From contig NZ_AHMM02000006.1 of assembly GCF_000243675.2 (NCBI RefSeq), positions 186,001-250,000 of the forward strand: DNA of 64,000 bases, read 5' to 3'. The notes beneath the pieces were generated by a model. The model worked only from the letters and a program-made list of their open reading frames with translations. It searched no databases and was not told the origin of the DNA. This DNA comes from Leptospira inadai serovar Lyme str. 10. Lineage in GTDB: Bacteria > Spirochaetota > Leptospiria > Leptospirales > Leptospiraceae. Both the position numbers and the translations under genes were made by a program. This document shows positions 17,785 through 28,572 of this stretch, in pieces. Within the stretch, counting starts at the first letter, position 1, and each line of letters opens with the position of its first letter.

Positions 17785-18540
17785 ATGACAAAAAGTTTTT
17801 TCCCTATGAAACTCGCGGTATTAGGATTTCTATTGGCCACTTCCTACGGTGTGATCGCACAAAATAAACCGCAAGCCAACGACTCGAAAACGGCGGAACT
17901 GGCGAGTGTCGCGGACGATCCGAAATACCAGGGCGATTATTTAGAAGAATTTCATTATGCCAGAACTTTGGATTCCACTCAGACCAGACTGAAACACGAT
18001 TTAGCCGCATTGCAAATCGTGGTGAAAAATTTCGGTTCTCAGGTACAAGGATCCCAGGAAGAGTTCGATTCCATTTGGAAAAAATATAATGAAGCGTATA
18101 AATTCTACCTAATGAGAAAATACGTTGTTTCGGGTCGCAAAACCAAAGAAACCGAACTTGCTACGAATAAATTGTACGGAAAATTTTCCGATCTTTATAA
18201 TCAGAAAGTGGATCAGCTCCTAGGGGAATGCGCCGACACGATTGTCGGAGTAGAGCAAAAACAGGCTCCGGCCGATGCAGCCAAGGGCAATGCGGGTCGG
18301 GATATTTCCCAAAATCATCACAAGCTGCAAATTGCATATTATGAATATATTCAGGCCGAAAGAATGAGAAAAGATTCCCGGTTTAAAGATAGCCTGGTCC
18401 ATCTTCGCCTTGCGAAAGAATACGGAATTTCTATCTTAAGCCGCTTGAAGCCGGAAGAAGAGAGCAAGACGGTCCGCGAGAAATATAAAGTGGATCTTAG
18501 CGATAATCGAAACCTGATTTTTTCCGAATCAAAACTTTAA
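17785..18540 (+). CDS. Exported helical protein, unknown function
   Basis: A 251-residue protein with a signal peptide ([18 protein letters not shown] preceded by MTKSFFP). The mature chain is almost all helical and charged, with a repeated pattern of Tyr and Lys ([33 protein letters not shown]). GAGGGAG seven bases before 17785 fixes the start; the longer frame from 17749 has no ribosome site. I do not recognise the family. The following gene is a cell-wall amidase, so an envelope role is possible. Confidence 0.65.
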   Translation: MTKSFFPMKLAVLGFLLATSYGVIAQNKPQANDSKTAELASVADDPKYQGDYLEEFHYARTLDSTQTRLKHDLAALQIVVKNFGSQVQGSQEEFDSIWKKYNEAYKFYLMRKYVVSGRKTKETELATNKLYGKFSDLYNQKVDQLLGECADTIVGVEQKQAPADAAKGNAGRDISQNHHKLQIAYYEYIQAERMRKDSRFKDSLVHLRLAKEYGISILSRLKPEEESKTVREKYKVDLSDNRNLIFSESKL

Positions 18541-18556
18541 TTCACCCGCTTTTTAA

Positions 18557-18575
18557 CCGGGGAGCTTTTCCCCGG
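18557..18575 (+). terminator. GC-rich hairpin after the helical exported protein
   Basis: A perfect 7-base stem, CCGGGGA/TCCCCGG, with a five-base loop lies 16 bases after the stop. Only ATTT follows, so it is a weak candidate for intrinsic termination. Confidence 0.4.
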
Positions 18576-18655
18576 ATTTCCCCGGAAGTCGCTTTCAGCT
18601 TTTCGCAGAGGAACAAGCTTTACACGAATCCGTTTGGATAAAATCGTTTCCTTAA

Positions 18656-20008
18656 GTGGACAAAAAATTTCCAAACTTACTATTTATCTTTTTTATTACC
18701 GTTTCTTTATCCGCGCAGGAAGTTCCGAAAAAAACGTTTAATATTTTAATCGATCCCGGGCACGGCGGTCTCGATCTCAAACCTAAAGAAGATCACGGGG
18801 ATAAATACGATCCCGTTACACAAAAGTATTTGGAACCTTACAAAGCCGGAGCGAAGTCCAAGGGGCGAAGAGAAAGCGAGGTCGTCCTAGCGCTCGCCAA
18901 AGAAGTGAAGGAAATTTTGGATCTTACGAAGACTTCGGAAGGTTTCGAAACATTTCAAGGATATGCGAAGCGGTTTACGAACGATTCCCTACCTTGGATT
19001 CGAATCGATTCGGACCTAACGCGAGAAGAGACGGCGTCCGAAGAAGGGATCGATTTATCTTCCGATCCGAACGCCAATTATCGTCTTTACGATTACCCGG
19101 ACAAGAAGTCGGGTAAAATTCGATCCGGACGAATCTCCAGAATCAACGCTTTTCGTCCATATCTCGTGCTTTCTTTACATTTGAATCCTAGCTGGAAGGA
19201 TCATCCCGGCGGTATGGCTGCCGTTCTCGCTCCCTCTTATCGTACGTTCTATGCCTTGCGAAAGATTTCGGAGGGAGCTCCTTCAAAATCCTTCGAGAAC
19301 GGACCGTGGAAGGAATGGATGCGATTCAAGATGGAATGGTCAACATTACAAAACGCGGTTGCGGATTCGTGGATCTATTTTAACGGTTACTGGCCTAATA
19401 AATCCGGAAAGAAATCCGACCTCGCGAACTTCGAAGGCTATCGTCAAAATATGGTAACCTGGAAATATGCGGATTCGCCAGGCTGGATCGAGAGGGCTAA
19501 ACTAGGAGGTCCCGGACCTTATGCAAAAAAACATTCCGAGTATTCCGCCAAAGGTCCGTTTTGGGATCGAGAACGTTCCCAGGCCGAATTTTGGAGAAGG
19601 GAAGACGGGCCGGAAGGATTCGGGGGCGATAATAATTTTGCGGCCGTCGAACTGATGAGATTTGTCCAATACGGACTTCGCTCCATACCGACCGAGGAAG
19701 TCGAGCTATCTCATCCGGGGCCGATCAACGATCCTTATATTTCCACTTATAGCTTACCCACTTTCATCAACGCCATTTCCGCGTATCTTGAAATCGGTTA
19801 TATCGATAAGGAAAAAGACATGAAAATTCTGACTAAGCGAAGAAAGGATGTCGCAATCTCGTTAGCGATCGGAATTTATTCTTTGTTTCAGGGAATAAAG
19901 ATTAAACCATTAGATTCTCCTTATATACCGAAAGGAAAGAGGATATCATGGTCTAAATACGAAAATTGGCAAGACGGCAATTATTTTAGGATCGTGCGGG
20001 AGGAGTAA
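18656..20008 (+). CDS. N-acetylmuramoyl-L-alanine amidase (amidase_3 type), exported
   Basis: A zinc amidase that cleaves the lactyl-Ala bond of peptidoglycan in the periplasm. After a signal peptide ([14 protein letters not shown]), the catalytic zinc motif IDPGHGGLD appears near residue 33, the Glu ligand lies in [15 protein letters not shown] near residue 76, and the second His in [10 protein letters not shown] near residue 177. The 450-residue chain has long insertions between these motifs (e.g. ~95-160 and ~195-320), longer than ordinary amidases. The start is GTG at 18656, and no strong ribosome site is visible. Confidence 0.85.
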   Translation: MDKKFPNLLFIFFITVSLSAQEVPKKTFNILIDPGHGGLDLKPKEDHGDKYDPVTQKYLEPYKAGAKSKGRRESEVVLALAKEVKEILDLTKTSEGFETFQGYAKRFTNDSLPWIRIDSDLTREETASEEGIDLSSDPNANYRLYDYPDKKSGKIRSGRISRINAFRPYLVLSLHLNPSWKDHPGGMAAVLAPSYRTFYALRKISEGAPSKSFENGPWKEWMRFKMEWSTLQNAVADSWIYFNGYWPNKSGKKSDLANFEGYRQNMVTWKYADSPGWIERAKLGGPGPYAKKHSEYSAKGPFWDRERSQAEFWRREDGPEGFGGDNNFAAVELMRFVQYGLRSIPTEEVELSHPGPINDPYISTYSLPTFINAISAYLEIGYIDKEKDMKILTKRRKDVAISLAIGIYSLFQGIKIKPLDSPYIPKGKRISWSKYENWQDGNYFRIVREE

Positions 20009-20472
20009 TCCTTTTTCTTATATTCCACGACGGACAACGGAAGAATCCGTTTTATCCTGCAGAAAGTCCCGGGCTCCTCGATGTTGCCGGACTTCTGCGC
20101 TGAAAAATCATTCTTCCCCGGACAATTTCTTACCTGAACCGCTTAAAACATAAACAGCTCTACGCTTAAAGACCGCCTCGGAGTCGTTTTCCGTGGATTA
20201 AAGCCGACAATGTTAAATATATTAAGAAATCTTGGAGGAGAGATTCGTTACGTATTCATTTTTAGCATTCCGCGGATATTCTAATTCCGAGAATAGTTTC
20301 CGTATTCCGTCGGCATATTGGAGGAAAGTCTATCGTTATATTTTTATGCAAATCCGCGTATTTTTCTTTATTGCAAGAAACATAAATATATGAAGAAATG
20401 ACCGTCTTAGCGACTCCGATTCGAGAGATGCAATTCGCACAAACTTAGAACCTACGAAATTTAAGGTATTAT
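20009..20472. other. Intergenic region without a recognised gene
   Basis: Between the amidase and patatin genes. An imperfect hairpin (CAGAAAGTCCCGG near 20061 with CCGGACTTCTG near 20091) could end the amidase transcript, but no T tract follows. Small frames present show no family pattern. Confidence 0.5.
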
Positions 20473-21450
20473 ATGAAACGAATATTACAAATTGATGGTG
20501 GCGGAATATTAGGTATTATGCCGGCTTTGGTCCTCGTAAAATTAGAGGCCCTTCTTAAAGAAGCGAAGCAGGCTACGTTGTTCGAATCGTTTGACCTCAT
20601 AACAGGCTCTTCCACCGGGGCGATTATAGGAGGCGCTATCGCTGCAGGAGTTCCGGCACAAGCGATTGCGGATCTGTATATTAAGAAGGGCGCGGACCTA
20701 TTCTCTCCCCGAACCCGATGGAATCCGGGAAACTGGCTGAGAGGGAAATACGATCGAAATCCGTTTATCGAGCAAATCAAAAGCACAAAAACCTCCGACG
20801 GCAAACCCTTGGAGGCCTTATTAATGAAGGATTTGAAGACCCATTTTATGGCCACTTCGTTTAATCTTTGCTCTCAGAGGACTCATTTCTTAAAATCTTG
20901 GGATGCATATGACGGTTCACATTCGCTGTATGAAGTAATTTCTTGGTCGGCCCTCTCTGCGGCCTATTATTTTGGAAAAATTAATGTTCCCAATTTCCAG
21001 TGGACCGATTATCTTCCCGACGGTTCTAGCAGAAAGGTCGAGGGGGGAGTATTTCAAGACGGCGGACAGGGCATCAACAACAATACGATTCATTATATTC
21101 TTACGGAAATTTTAGCGAAGAGTTGGTACCAAGAGGGGACTCTCATTTTATCTCTTGGAACCGGAAATAAAGACCCATTTGTAAGCTATTCTACGGCATC
21201 CAAAACCGATTTTCTAGGGCAAATCTTTAAATACCCGTTTCAGGCTCGGGCCGAGTCAACGATCGATCAAGTTCTTGCTGCACAGTACGTAGCTAAGCTA
21301 AACGAGAACCTGCGCTTTCATAGATTCGATACCATACTTCATGATAATGAAAACGAGTTGGATAAAGTCGAGTACATCGATCATTTTGTGGAATACGGGC
21401 ATCGAATGGCGGACTCCGTGGATATCGGTTTTATACAAAAGTATTTTTAA
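20473..21450 (+). CDS. Patatin-like phospholipase
   Basis: A 325-residue lipid acyl hydrolase with a Ser-Asp dyad. The oxyanion loop DGGGILGI is near residue 8, the nucleophile motif GSSTG (Ser47) follows, and the Asp of the DGG motif is Asp196 (VFQDGGQG). There is no signal peptide, so it probably acts in the cytosol or at the inner membrane. The short N-terminus and length match the bacterial patatin family related to CBASS/CapV-type phospholipases, but no nucleotide cyclase lies beside it, so a defence role is not supported. Confidence 0.88.
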   Translation: MKRILQIDGGGILGIMPALVLVKLEALLKEAKQATLFESFDLITGSSTGAIIGGAIAAGVPAQAIADLYIKKGADLFSPRTRWNPGNWLRGKYDRNPFIEQIKSTKTSDGKPLEALLMKDLKTHFMATSFNLCSQRTHFLKSWDAYDGSHSLYEVISWSALSAAYYFGKINVPNFQWTDYLPDGSSRKVEGGVFQDGGQGINNNTIHYILTEILAKSWYQEGTLILSLGTGNKDPFVSYSTASKTDFLGQIFKYPFQARAESTIDQVLAAQYVAKLNENLRFHRFDTILHDNENELDKVEYIDHFVEYGHRMADSVDIGFIQKYF

Positions 21451-22067
21451 AGACGATCTGTATTAGATTAAATTAGTGAGATTTTCGCGTTCGAAAGACC
21501 CGAGCGGATATTTTTAAGCGAATATTCATTTTCTCCGAATGACGAGAAGCGAATAGAGACCTTCTCAAGCTGCTCTTTTTATATTTCAGGATTTCCGAAT
21601 TCTGAATCGCTTCATTTCCAAATTCAATACGATCTATGATTTCGCTTATCGGTCGAGATGTCTTTCGGACCGGAACATTGCTCCAAAAAGAAAGCACTGG
21701 GGAAAATGAATTTCAATCGCTGTACTTAACTGATTCGAGACTCGATGCGAAAAAACTGCATTCGCATCCGAAGAAAACCATTTGGAGTCGTTCGAGCTGA
21801 AATGACGCAACGCTTGACGGTATTCGACTTAGTTCCGGTCAAGGGACGATTAATTGCAGGCGGAGAAGTGGATGATAAGCGACATGGCATTCTTAGTGTA
21901 TGCGATCCGCTGCGATTGACTCTAAATTGCAGCAAATCTGCAAGATTCATTCGTCGCATCACATATATTTGACCGATTTTCGTTCATTTCATTTTTATAA
22001 TTTTCAGGAAATATTTCGCATTGCTGGAAAGAATTTCGTCTATTGGATTTTAGAAAGGAATTCTCTT
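21451..22067. other. Intergenic region of ~620 bases, no supported gene
   Basis: Short frames occur on both strands (e.g. 21473-21697 and 21726-21962 minus), but none has a ribosome site, a family motif or a hydrophobicity pattern. It may hold decayed sequence. The last part serves as leader for the SCO1-like gene. Confidence 0.45.
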
Positions 22068-22670
22068 TTGAAGCCGGACGAAAAAGCAGGAAAATTTGAG
22101 AATGCGAAATTGGTTTTAGGAATAATCGGCTCAATTATTCCGTTAGCCGTCTTTCATTTCTATTCTTTCTCTTCTCCCGATTTCGATAGAGAAGTGGTTT
22201 TAGACCCTATTTTCTTCGAAAATCAGAGCGGTCCCAAAACCCGCGAGAATTCCATCTTTTTTGGAAAACAGAGTCTCGTATATTTCGGTTACCTAAATTG
22301 TAAATCGGTTTGCCACGGAGCTATCACGAAATTCAAAAAAATCCTGAACGAATCCGAAAGTGAATCTTTGCAAATCGTTTTGATCAGCCTAGATCCGGAA
22401 AACGAATCTACGGACGGTTGGCGGAATTACTTTTCTGAAACTCCACCGCATAGGATACGAATTTTAAGGCCGGAAACTTCCGAGAAGTCATTTCGATTAG
22501 CAGGATTATTTGGAAATCGCATCATCAAAAATCCGACAACATTCGAAATAGAACATCTCGACGTTATGTTCTGGGTTAACGAAGAAGCGAAGATCAAAAT
22601 CCTTTTTCCGAATTTTTCGCAAAGTAATATGGTTAGTCCTGAACTTACAAAACTAGCGTCACTAAAATAA
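22068..22670 (+). CDS. SCO1/SenC-like thioredoxin-fold protein
   Basis: A 200-residue membrane-anchored protein. SCO proteins carry copper to cytochrome oxidase or handle thiol stress. After one transmembrane helix (LVLGIIGSIIPLAVFHFY), the copper motif appears as CKSVC in FGYLNCKSVCHGA, with a possible His ligand in EIEHLDVMFWV. The thioredoxin-like strand QIVLISLDPENEST matches the family. The start is TTG at 22068, preceded by AGAAAGGAA at good distance; the upstream ATG at 21900 lacks one. An MCP gene follows after 18 bases and is likely co-expressed. Confidence 0.78.
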   Translation: MKPDEKAGKFENAKLVLGIIGSIIPLAVFHFYSFSSPDFDREVVLDPIFFENQSGPKTRENSIFFGKQSLVYFGYLNCKSVCHGAITKFKKILNESESESLQIVLISLDPENESTDGWRNYFSETPPHRIRILRPETSEKSFRLAGLFGNRIIKNPTTFEIEHLDVMFWVNEEAKIKILFPNFSQSNMVSPELTKLASLK

Positions 22671-22688
22671 TCTCATCCGAGGAGAAAT

Positions 22689-24233
22689 ATGAAATCATCA
22701 GGCAACAGTGACTTTTATTCGATCGCTCGAGATCAATTTAATCGGGAAATCCGGAAAGTCGATCGGTTTTTCTATATATTATTATTATCTCATGTACCTG
22801 TGGTATTCCTGTTTTCCATAAAATTCGGATCTTGGAAATTTGTAGCGGTTTCTTCGATAGTCATCAGCGTGTCGGCGACGATCGGCTTTCTATTATTGCG
22901 GGGGCATTATTTACTGCGGTTACTCAATTCGGTTCTAATCATGCTTTGGTCGGCGGTTCTAATACAGTCCCAGTATGGAAGCATAGAAATGCATTTTCAC
23001 ATTTTCGGCGCGCTCGCTTTTTTACTACTCTATCGGGATTGGAAGGCGCTTTTGCCCGGGGCTCTGTATATTGCCGTCCATCATGGATTGCTTTCCTACT
23101 GCCAGAGCATCAATGCGAAAATCTTCGACATACCGTTAGTAGTCTTCAATTACGGATATGGTTGGGATATAGTCTTTACTCATGCTGTATTCGTAGTATT
23201 TGAAACCGGTATCTTAATCTACTATGCGGTTAGGTTCAAAAAGGAATTCTTAAGCCAAGCCGAAAGTCTATTAGCCCTAAGTGATTTAAGAAAGAGTAAT
23301 CATTCGATTCAAGCCGAGGTCCGGGATCGATCGCAGTCCGTTAACCAAATTCTAGAAAATTTGGTAATTAGTTCCGGTTTCGTAGCTGAAAAAACCACGG
23401 ATCAAGCGGATAGTTTGGCGGAAATCGATTCCAGTATGACCGAAATTTCGGATTCTATAATGAACATTTCAGCATCTGCTCTCACTCAAATTCAAGCGAC
23501 TCATGCTCTCGGTTCCTCTTTTCAAAATCTCGAAGAAAGCTTCGATAAAATGAAAGGACAATTACTTTCAACCAAGAATTTATTCGAAACTACCTGGAAC
23601 CATGCGAGAGAATCCGAAAAAAGTCTGCAGGCGATCGAAAAGTCCATCGAGAGAATCGAAACCAGTTCGTCGGAGACCGCCGCAAAATTAAGTACGATAA
23701 CCGATATCGCAGATAAAGTAAATTTATTGGCATTAAACGCGTCGATCGAGGCGGCCAGGGCAGGAGAACACGGAAGAGGTTTCGCGGTGGTCGCAGATGA
23801 GATTTCAAAGTTAGCGGATCAAACCGGCAGAACGATCAAAGAAATTTTTCGTTTGGTTAAGAACGGAACCGAGGAAATGTCTAAAAACACCGAAATTGTC
23901 CAAACCGGAACCAAGACGATTTCCTTAATTTTATCCGATGTCGATTCTGTCCGAGAAAGTTTGAATAAATTCGTCTCCATTTTAGGCATTCAGTCCGAGG
24001 CAATAAACACGGTCTCTTCCGCTCATGGAAAAGTGGATCAAATTGCAGAAGTTATTCGTCGCGCAACGGAAGAGGAAAAGAGGGGATTGGAGGAAATAAG
24101 ATTATTGCTGGATAAAATACAGTCTTCTAATTCCTTTATTTCACAGCAGGCATCCGCGTCCGCCGATCAAACTAAAGAATGCAAAGAGTTAAGTACCTCG
24201 CTGCAAAGAAAGGTGGAGGAGTTCCAGGCTTAA
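22689..24233 (+). CDS. Methyl-accepting chemotaxis protein with a His-rich membrane domain
   Basis: A 514-residue receptor. The N-terminal ~190 residues contain about six transmembrane helices and no large periplasmic loop. Histidines cluster in [19 protein letters not shown] and [11 protein letters not shown], a recurring uncharacterised sensor type found in MCPs and cyclases, with metal or haem binding possible. The signalling hairpin tip is [20 protein letters not shown] near residue 350. A ribosome site (GAGGAG) precedes the ATG. The partner gene encodes an SCO1-like protein, which hints at copper, haem or redox sensing. Confidence 0.9.
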   Translation: MKSSGNSDFYSIARDQFNREIRKVDRFFYILLLSHVPVVFLFSIKFGSWKFVAVSSIVISVSATIGFLLLRGHYLLRLLNSVLIMLWSAVLIQSQYGSIEMHFHIFGALAFLLLYRDWKALLPGALYIAVHHGLLSYCQSINAKIFDIPLVVFNYGYGWDIVFTHAVFVVFETGILIYYAVRFKKEFLSQAESLLALSDLRKSNHSIQAEVRDRSQSVNQILENLVISSGFVAEKTTDQADSLAEIDSSMTEISDSIMNISASALTQIQATHALGSSFQNLEESFDKMKGQLLSTKNLFETTWNHARESEKSLQAIEKSIERIETSSSETAAKLSTITDIADKVNLLALNASIEAARAGEHGRGFAVVADEISKLADQTGRTIKEIFRLVKNGTEEMSKNTEIVQTGTKTISLILSDVDSVRESLNKFVSILGIQSEAINTVSSAHGKVDQIAEVIRRATEEEKRGLEEIRLLLDKIQSSNSFISQQASASADQTKECKELSTSLQRKVEEFQA

Positions 24234-24377
24234 TCGAAAAACATCGGATAGAAATCGATATCGCTTATTCTCGGTGAAGCTTAATGCGTTTGTCCGGCTT
24301 TCGGGTGTATAGTAAAAGATGCGGTCGAAATCGTTGCAGTAAAGATTTTATACTCAGCCGAAGAAACGTTAGGACGA

Positions 24378-25214
24378 TCAATTGTCCGGGTTATACGAAC
24401 AATATTCCAATATCGCATTTCGAGCTCCTTCGTTTCCTAACTCGACGGCCTTCCTGAAATCTTCACAAGCTTGCTCGGTAATTTGCGGTTGCTTATACGA
24501 AGCTCGAATTAATCCCCTATAATAGAAGGCTATCGCATTTTTAGGGTTTATGAATGATATCACTCTATCAAAGTCTTTTAATGCATCATCCGGCCTGTTG
24601 AATTTTAGATAAAGCCGTCCTCTTTGGATAAGCGCTTCGTCGGATCTGGCATCTTTACGTAAGCAAGTGTTGATGTCCGCTAATGCTTCCGAATAGTTTT
24701 TTCGGGATTCGTAGATCATCGATCTTAAGAAATAAGAATCGAAGTGATTCGGATTGAGTTGGATCGACCTGTTTATGTCCGAGAGGGATTTTTCATATTC
24801 CCCCAGAAAATAATAAGCATAACTTCGCTTAAAGAAGGAGTTCCAATTCTTCGAATTGATTTTTATCGCAGACGAAAAATCGATGACAGCTTCCGGAAAT
24901 TGATTTTTATACACTTTAACCCAGCCTCGCAGATTGTAGGCATTTTCGTCGGTTGGATCTAAAATTATGGCCTTGCTACAGAGTGAAATTGCCTCGTCAG
25001 TTTGTTTAAAATTGAATTTTTCTTTACACTGACTTAATAATTCCTGCTCTTCATTGAGTCGTAGCCCATCCGTGATCAATCGGTTCGGAAACATCATCAA
25101 AAGGAATAAAACCAACGTTGGAATTACGGCATTATATCTTATAAAACCGTTTTTAGGTGAGTTGCGTCTGATTTGCAAAAATAAATTTCCTTTTTGCGGT
25201 TCTAGAGCATCCAT
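24378..25214 (-). CDS. TPR-repeat protein, membrane-anchored
   Basis: A 278-residue protein with one hydrophobic segment (VIPTLVLFLLMMFP, residues ~30-45), then at least five tetratricopeptide repeats: CSKAIILDPTDENAYNLRGW, FSSAIKINSKNWNSFFKRS, INRSIQLNPNHFDSYFLRS and two more. TPRs mediate protein binding; no enzyme motif is present. It is likely exported or anchored with the repeats in the periplasm. The neighbouring plus-strand gene at 25505 encodes another small TPR protein. No strong ribosome site is visible before the ATG. Confidence 0.85.
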   Translation of the reverse strand: MDALEPQKGNLFLQIRRNSPKNGFIRYNAVIPTLVLFLLMMFPNRLITDGLRLNEEQELLSQCKEKFNFKQTDEAISLCSKAIILDPTDENAYNLRGWVKVYKNQFPEAVIDFSSAIKINSKNWNSFFKRSYAYYFLGEYEKSLSDINRSIQLNPNHFDSYFLRSMIYESRKNYSEALADINTCLRKDARSDEALIQRGRLYLKFNRPDDALKDFDRVISFINPKNAIAFYYRGLIRASYKQPQITEQACEDFRKAVELGNEGARNAILEYCSYNPDN

Positions 25215-25219
25215 AATTT

Positions 25220-25333
25220 ATGATTAAACTAAATGTAAATGATCTCGAAATCGAAAAGAAGCTGAATATTAACTCGCATTCGCTGATATTTCTCAGTGAT
25301 TATAAGCCTTCAGCTAGGGGGTATCGGAAATAA
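25220..25333 (+). pseudogene. Short ORF resembling the start of a 2Fe-2S oxidoreductase subunit (possible remnant)
   Basis: A 37-codon frame beginning MIKLNVNDLEIEKKLNINS and continuing SHSLIFLSDY. The start and spacing recall the first ~30 residues of the small 2Fe-2S subunit of xanthine-dehydrogenase/isoquinoline-oxidoreductase enzymes (MIKLxVNGxxxxV...PLLxVLRD). The frame stops before the cysteine motifs, so the domain could not bind iron-sulfur. It could also be chance. Confidence 0.3.
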
Positions 25334-25504
25334 TAAAATGAGCGATCTTGTTACAGAATCGCCCGTAACGGATCTTAACGAAATTTTAACGTCTAAACGG
25401 GGTTTACTTACGGGAAACCGCATACACTTTCTCCATCTATTAAAGAATAAATGAACTAATCTGCGTCTATACTTCTAGAGAAACGTAAAACGCGAGAAGG
25501 AGCT

Positions 25505-25987
25505 ATGAGGTTCATTTTACTGTTCGCACTTAGCATGACTGCTTATGCAGATTTATACGCCGAGGACGAGGCTGAGACGGAACCCTCGGGCGGGAGCGCT
25601 ATATTCCGGGAATTTATTCCCCGGACCGAGCTGGAACTTGCAAAAAAATACATGGCCTTGGGTAGCCTTGAACAGAAAATTAAGAATTACGACAGGGCAA
25701 TCAAACATTACGATCAGGCTCTTGAAATACTTTCTAGAATCGGAGAAAAGCAAACTCGGATTTACGCGCTTTTACTTCATCTCAAATCGATTTCCGAATT
25801 TCGATTGGGCAAATTCTGTAATGCGAAAATCGATATCGGTGAAGCGATCGCGATCTATCAGATTCTCGGAGATTTGGACTCTGCTCTTCACGCGGAAGAA
25901 AACACATTACCCGAATTTACGGACGCCTGTAATTTTTTAACCCTCAGACTTCTAGATCCTCCGAGGGCTCCTATCCCTCAAGACTGA
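25505..25987 (+). CDS. Small exported TPR-like protein
   Basis: A 160-residue protein with a signal peptide (MRFILLFALSMTAYADLYA) and an acidic N-terminus of the mature chain. Two tetratricopeptide-like repeats follow: YDRAIKHYDQALEILSRIG and CNAKIDIGEAIAIYQILGD. The start has GAAGGAG at ideal spacing. The C-terminus is Pro-rich. Probably a periplasmic binding scaffold; function unknown. Confidence 0.72.
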   Translation: MRFILLFALSMTAYADLYAEDEAETEPSGGSAIFREFIPRTELELAKKYMALGSLEQKIKNYDRAIKHYDQALEILSRIGEKQTRIYALLLHLKSISEFRLGKFCNAKIDIGEAIAIYQILGDLDSALHAEENTLPEFTDACNFLTLRLLDPPRAPIPQD

Positions 25988-26054
25988 CGGCCGATTCGAG
26001 CCGGTCTCGGCCCATCGATTTACATCTTCTTAACTCTATGCGAAAATGCCGGCT

Positions 26055-27794
26055 TCAGAACTTGGCAACGACTCCTAAAGTGAATCCTATTTGATCACTT
26101 CTTCTATGGCCTTGCGCGTCCACAAATTGTTTACCTAAAGACCAGTCCCTTCTGATATCCAGTTTTATTAGGATATTTTCCGTAAAGTTCCAAACCGGTG
26201 TAACCGTAAACGTTCTATATTGTCCGTAATTATTCGCGCCGTTATAATGCTTATAATTCGTCGGATCCAATTGAGCCATGACCCAGCTAGCTGCGGAAGT
26301 ATAACCTTGAGCTCCGATAGCCTGCAATCCGTTAGGGCTGCTGAGGAGTGCATTGAGTCGGGGATTAGCGGAGAGGATGGCATTGGCTACGGCAGTGTCG
26401 CTCGCTAACTGATAGCTACTAATATAGTTGTTGATGCCGTTCGTTCCGAAGGCATTTGGAGCGAAGGTATTTAAAGCGCCGTTATTAAGCTTATCATCCA
26501 AATACTCGTAGCGAACATTGACTCCCCAAGTTTCATTTATTTTAAATTTGGAGAATATTCCATAAGCATTATAAATACTTTTTACGTTTTCCGAAGTCAC
26601 ATAACCCAAAGCGATATTAGTTGCAGTAATCGTGTTATTCGGATTGTATCTTTGCTGATTGAGGCCTGCATTGGCGTCGATGCCTGCTTTCTGGCTCCAT
26701 GTGTAATCCAAATCGATTTGGATTCGGTCCGTAGGAGTAATTGAAAGTACGGTGTGGCTCATTGCCCAATAATCTTTACTATACTTTGCACGAGGTGCAG
26801 TGGGGGCTATAGGGTTAGGGGTAATATTCGGATCCGCGGGAATGTTGATATTTCCCGTATTCGCATAATTCGCAAGTAGCGTGTTGGTCGCGTCCATTCT
26901 TCCATTCGGAAAATCTTGCGAATAGATCGTGTTCCATATAATCGCCAGCTTGTTTTCAATCAATTGACCTTTTATCTGAGTTCCAATCGATTTGTGCTGG
27001 GTATAAGCTTCGACGTAAGGACTATGCGTCGTGTCGGTTAGAGTCGTGCCGGTAGGTGCAAGGTAGCCGGTTCCCTGTCCGCTATTATAAAGATATAATG
27101 TTCCGGACCAGTTGTCGTTCATTTGCGTCGTTAATCGGGCGCCAGTATGAATGAAGGGAATCGTATTCTGGAAGATTGCCCCGATCGAATAATTCGGATT
27201 GTTCATCGATTCCAGAAGTTCGTAGCCTATATGTGTCGCCATTTTTCCCACATCCAAGGTCATCCCTTTTAAAACGGGAAAGAAGAAACTTACGTAAGCT
27301 TGTTTCAACATATTCATGTTGTAGATCTGGTTGGATGTCGTGTAAGGCGTTTCTTGAAATGCGTTATTTTGCCCGTTTTGAAAATCGACTCGGAATCCCC
27401 ATGGAGAGGATTTCTCTGCGGTCTTATGAGTTACCAACGAAACGGCGTTGATTGCAAAGTTTTTATTATTAGTCTCGAAGGCACGGGTCGTGTCGACGGA
27501 ATTTCCCTGCAATGGGTTGTTATTATACATATAATAAACGTCCACAAATCCGGAAAATTCCACTCTATCATACCATTTGCTCTCTAACGGCCCTGTGTCT
27601 TTGATAGCCGGTATTATTGTAGTCGCCTCGGTCGCAGGTTTCTTCTCAGTTTGCGCAAAGACGGAGGAAGATCCCACCAATAAAACGGCACTGAGGAGAC
27701 GAATCGTCCTCGCGCTCGTATTATGGACGAGGTACTTAATTAATTTCTCGTAAATTAAGATCGTAAGTCGGATACGTTTCCGCATACCTTGCAT
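26055..27794 (-). CDS. Large outer-membrane beta-barrel porin (OmpL-like/porin family)
   Basis: A 579-residue outer-membrane protein. A signal region ends [16 protein letters not shown], and a short linker leads to the barrel, which starts [20 protein letters not shown], a typical first strand of beta-barrel porin-2/OmpL-like proteins. Alternating strand patterns and Asn/Tyr-rich loops continue to the C-terminal FTLGVVAKF, ending in the aromatic residue expected of a barrel. The ATG at 27794 is preferred; a longer frame reaches 27947 but would put ~75 residues before the signal peptide. The transported substrate is unknown. Confidence 0.82.
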   Translation of the reverse strand: MQGMRKRIRLTILIYEKLIKYLVHNTSARTIRLLSAVLLVGSSSVFAQTEKKPATEATTIIPAIKDTGPLESKWYDRVEFSGFVDVYYMYNNNPLQGNSVDTTRAFETNNKNFAINAVSLVTHKTAEKSSPWGFRVDFQNGQNNAFQETPYTTSNQIYNMNMLKQAYVSFFFPVLKGMTLDVGKMATHIGYELLESMNNPNYSIGAIFQNTIPFIHTGARLTTQMNDNWSGTLYLYNSGQGTGYLAPTGTTLTDTTHSPYVEAYTQHKSIGTQIKGQLIENKLAIIWNTIYSQDFPNGRMDATNTLLANYANTGNINIPADPNITPNPIAPTAPRAKYSKDYWAMSHTVLSITPTDRIQIDLDYTWSQKAGIDANAGLNQQRYNPNNTITATNIALGYVTSENVKSIYNAYGIFSKFKINETWGVNVRYEYLDDKLNNGALNTFAPNAFGTNGINNYISSYQLASDTAVANAILSANPRLNALLSSPNGLQAIGAQGYTSAASWVMAQLDPTNYKHYNGANNYGQYRTFTVTPVWNFTENILIKLDIRRDWSLGKQFVDAQGHRRSDQIGFTLGVVAKF

Positions 27795-28572
27795 TAAATA
27801 TTTTCCAAATGATCTTGATCTTCGGATCGAATTAACTCGAAAAAATGTAAGACTCTGTAAGTCGACTGTCGGGGTCTGAATTTTCACAATACTTTCCTGG
27901 TAGCTTGATTTTTGATATTCGCAGGAATATTCATTCGAGATGAACATTAGTATTATTTAATTAATAAGTCAATGTGAGAAGGAATGCGGAAAGTGAAGAA
28001 TTGCGTTAATTTTATATAAAGATTTCGACTCCGATTAAAAACGTGGACACCTCGATTCTAGAGATTCTTTTTCCGTACGTCGTCTTGAACGGAGAACGTT
28101 GACAAAAAACAATCGCAGGGTTTGCAATTCCCGATTGCGGAATCGGTTTACGTTGGTGTAATCGGACAGTGTTTTTTATTTGGATAAGATTCTCGGAATT
28201 CGCAAAAAGCCGGTTCTGGAACGAGCCTACGCCGTTGAGGAATCCAGCCATGCGATCGCTAAAACCATTCCTTTCTTCTTATGGAGCAGAAAGCGGTTTG
28301 CATTACGAATTGGCCGGAAAGCGCTGCGAATCGAGTCGGGAAAATTCATATTATTTACTATTTTATGTTTTAACAATCTGTTATATAAGGAAGACTCAGT
28401 GCGCTACCGAGGAAAAGGTTCGGAATTCGTTAGCTACTTGGAGATATTTGGCCGAGAATTCTTACTCCGATAAGAAATCTATCTTGAATCGGATCCGTTT
28501 GCGGAAGGTTAGCTTCCTGCACGCCGTATAGCCTCGTAAATCGACGTGCGGGAAAACGGGTGAATCGTTAAC
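27795..28572. other. Intergenic region of ~780 bases, no supported gene
   Basis: Between the porin and desaturase genes, both on the minus strand. Overlapping frames of 80-120 codons exist (e.g. 28169-28531 plus), but without ribosome sites or family motifs. It should hold the porin promoter. Confidence 0.45.

Noticed and set aside
20473..21450. Patatin gene as part of a CBASS-type antiviral system
   Set aside because: No nucleotide cyclase or ancillary defence gene adjoins it; neighbours are an amidase and an SCO1-like gene.
21473..21962. Minus-strand frames of 74 and 78 codons upstream of the SCO1-like gene
   Set aside because: Arg/Ser-rich translations typical of non-coding frames, with no start signals or recognisable pattern.
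25545..25940. 131-codon frame overlapping the small TPR protein
   Set aside because: The other frame has a signal peptide, ribosome site and TPR pattern; this one is a shadow.
28169..28531. 120-codon open frame between porin and desaturase
   Set aside because: No ribosome site, no family motif, competing frames of similar length overlap it, and the composition is not like the neighbours.
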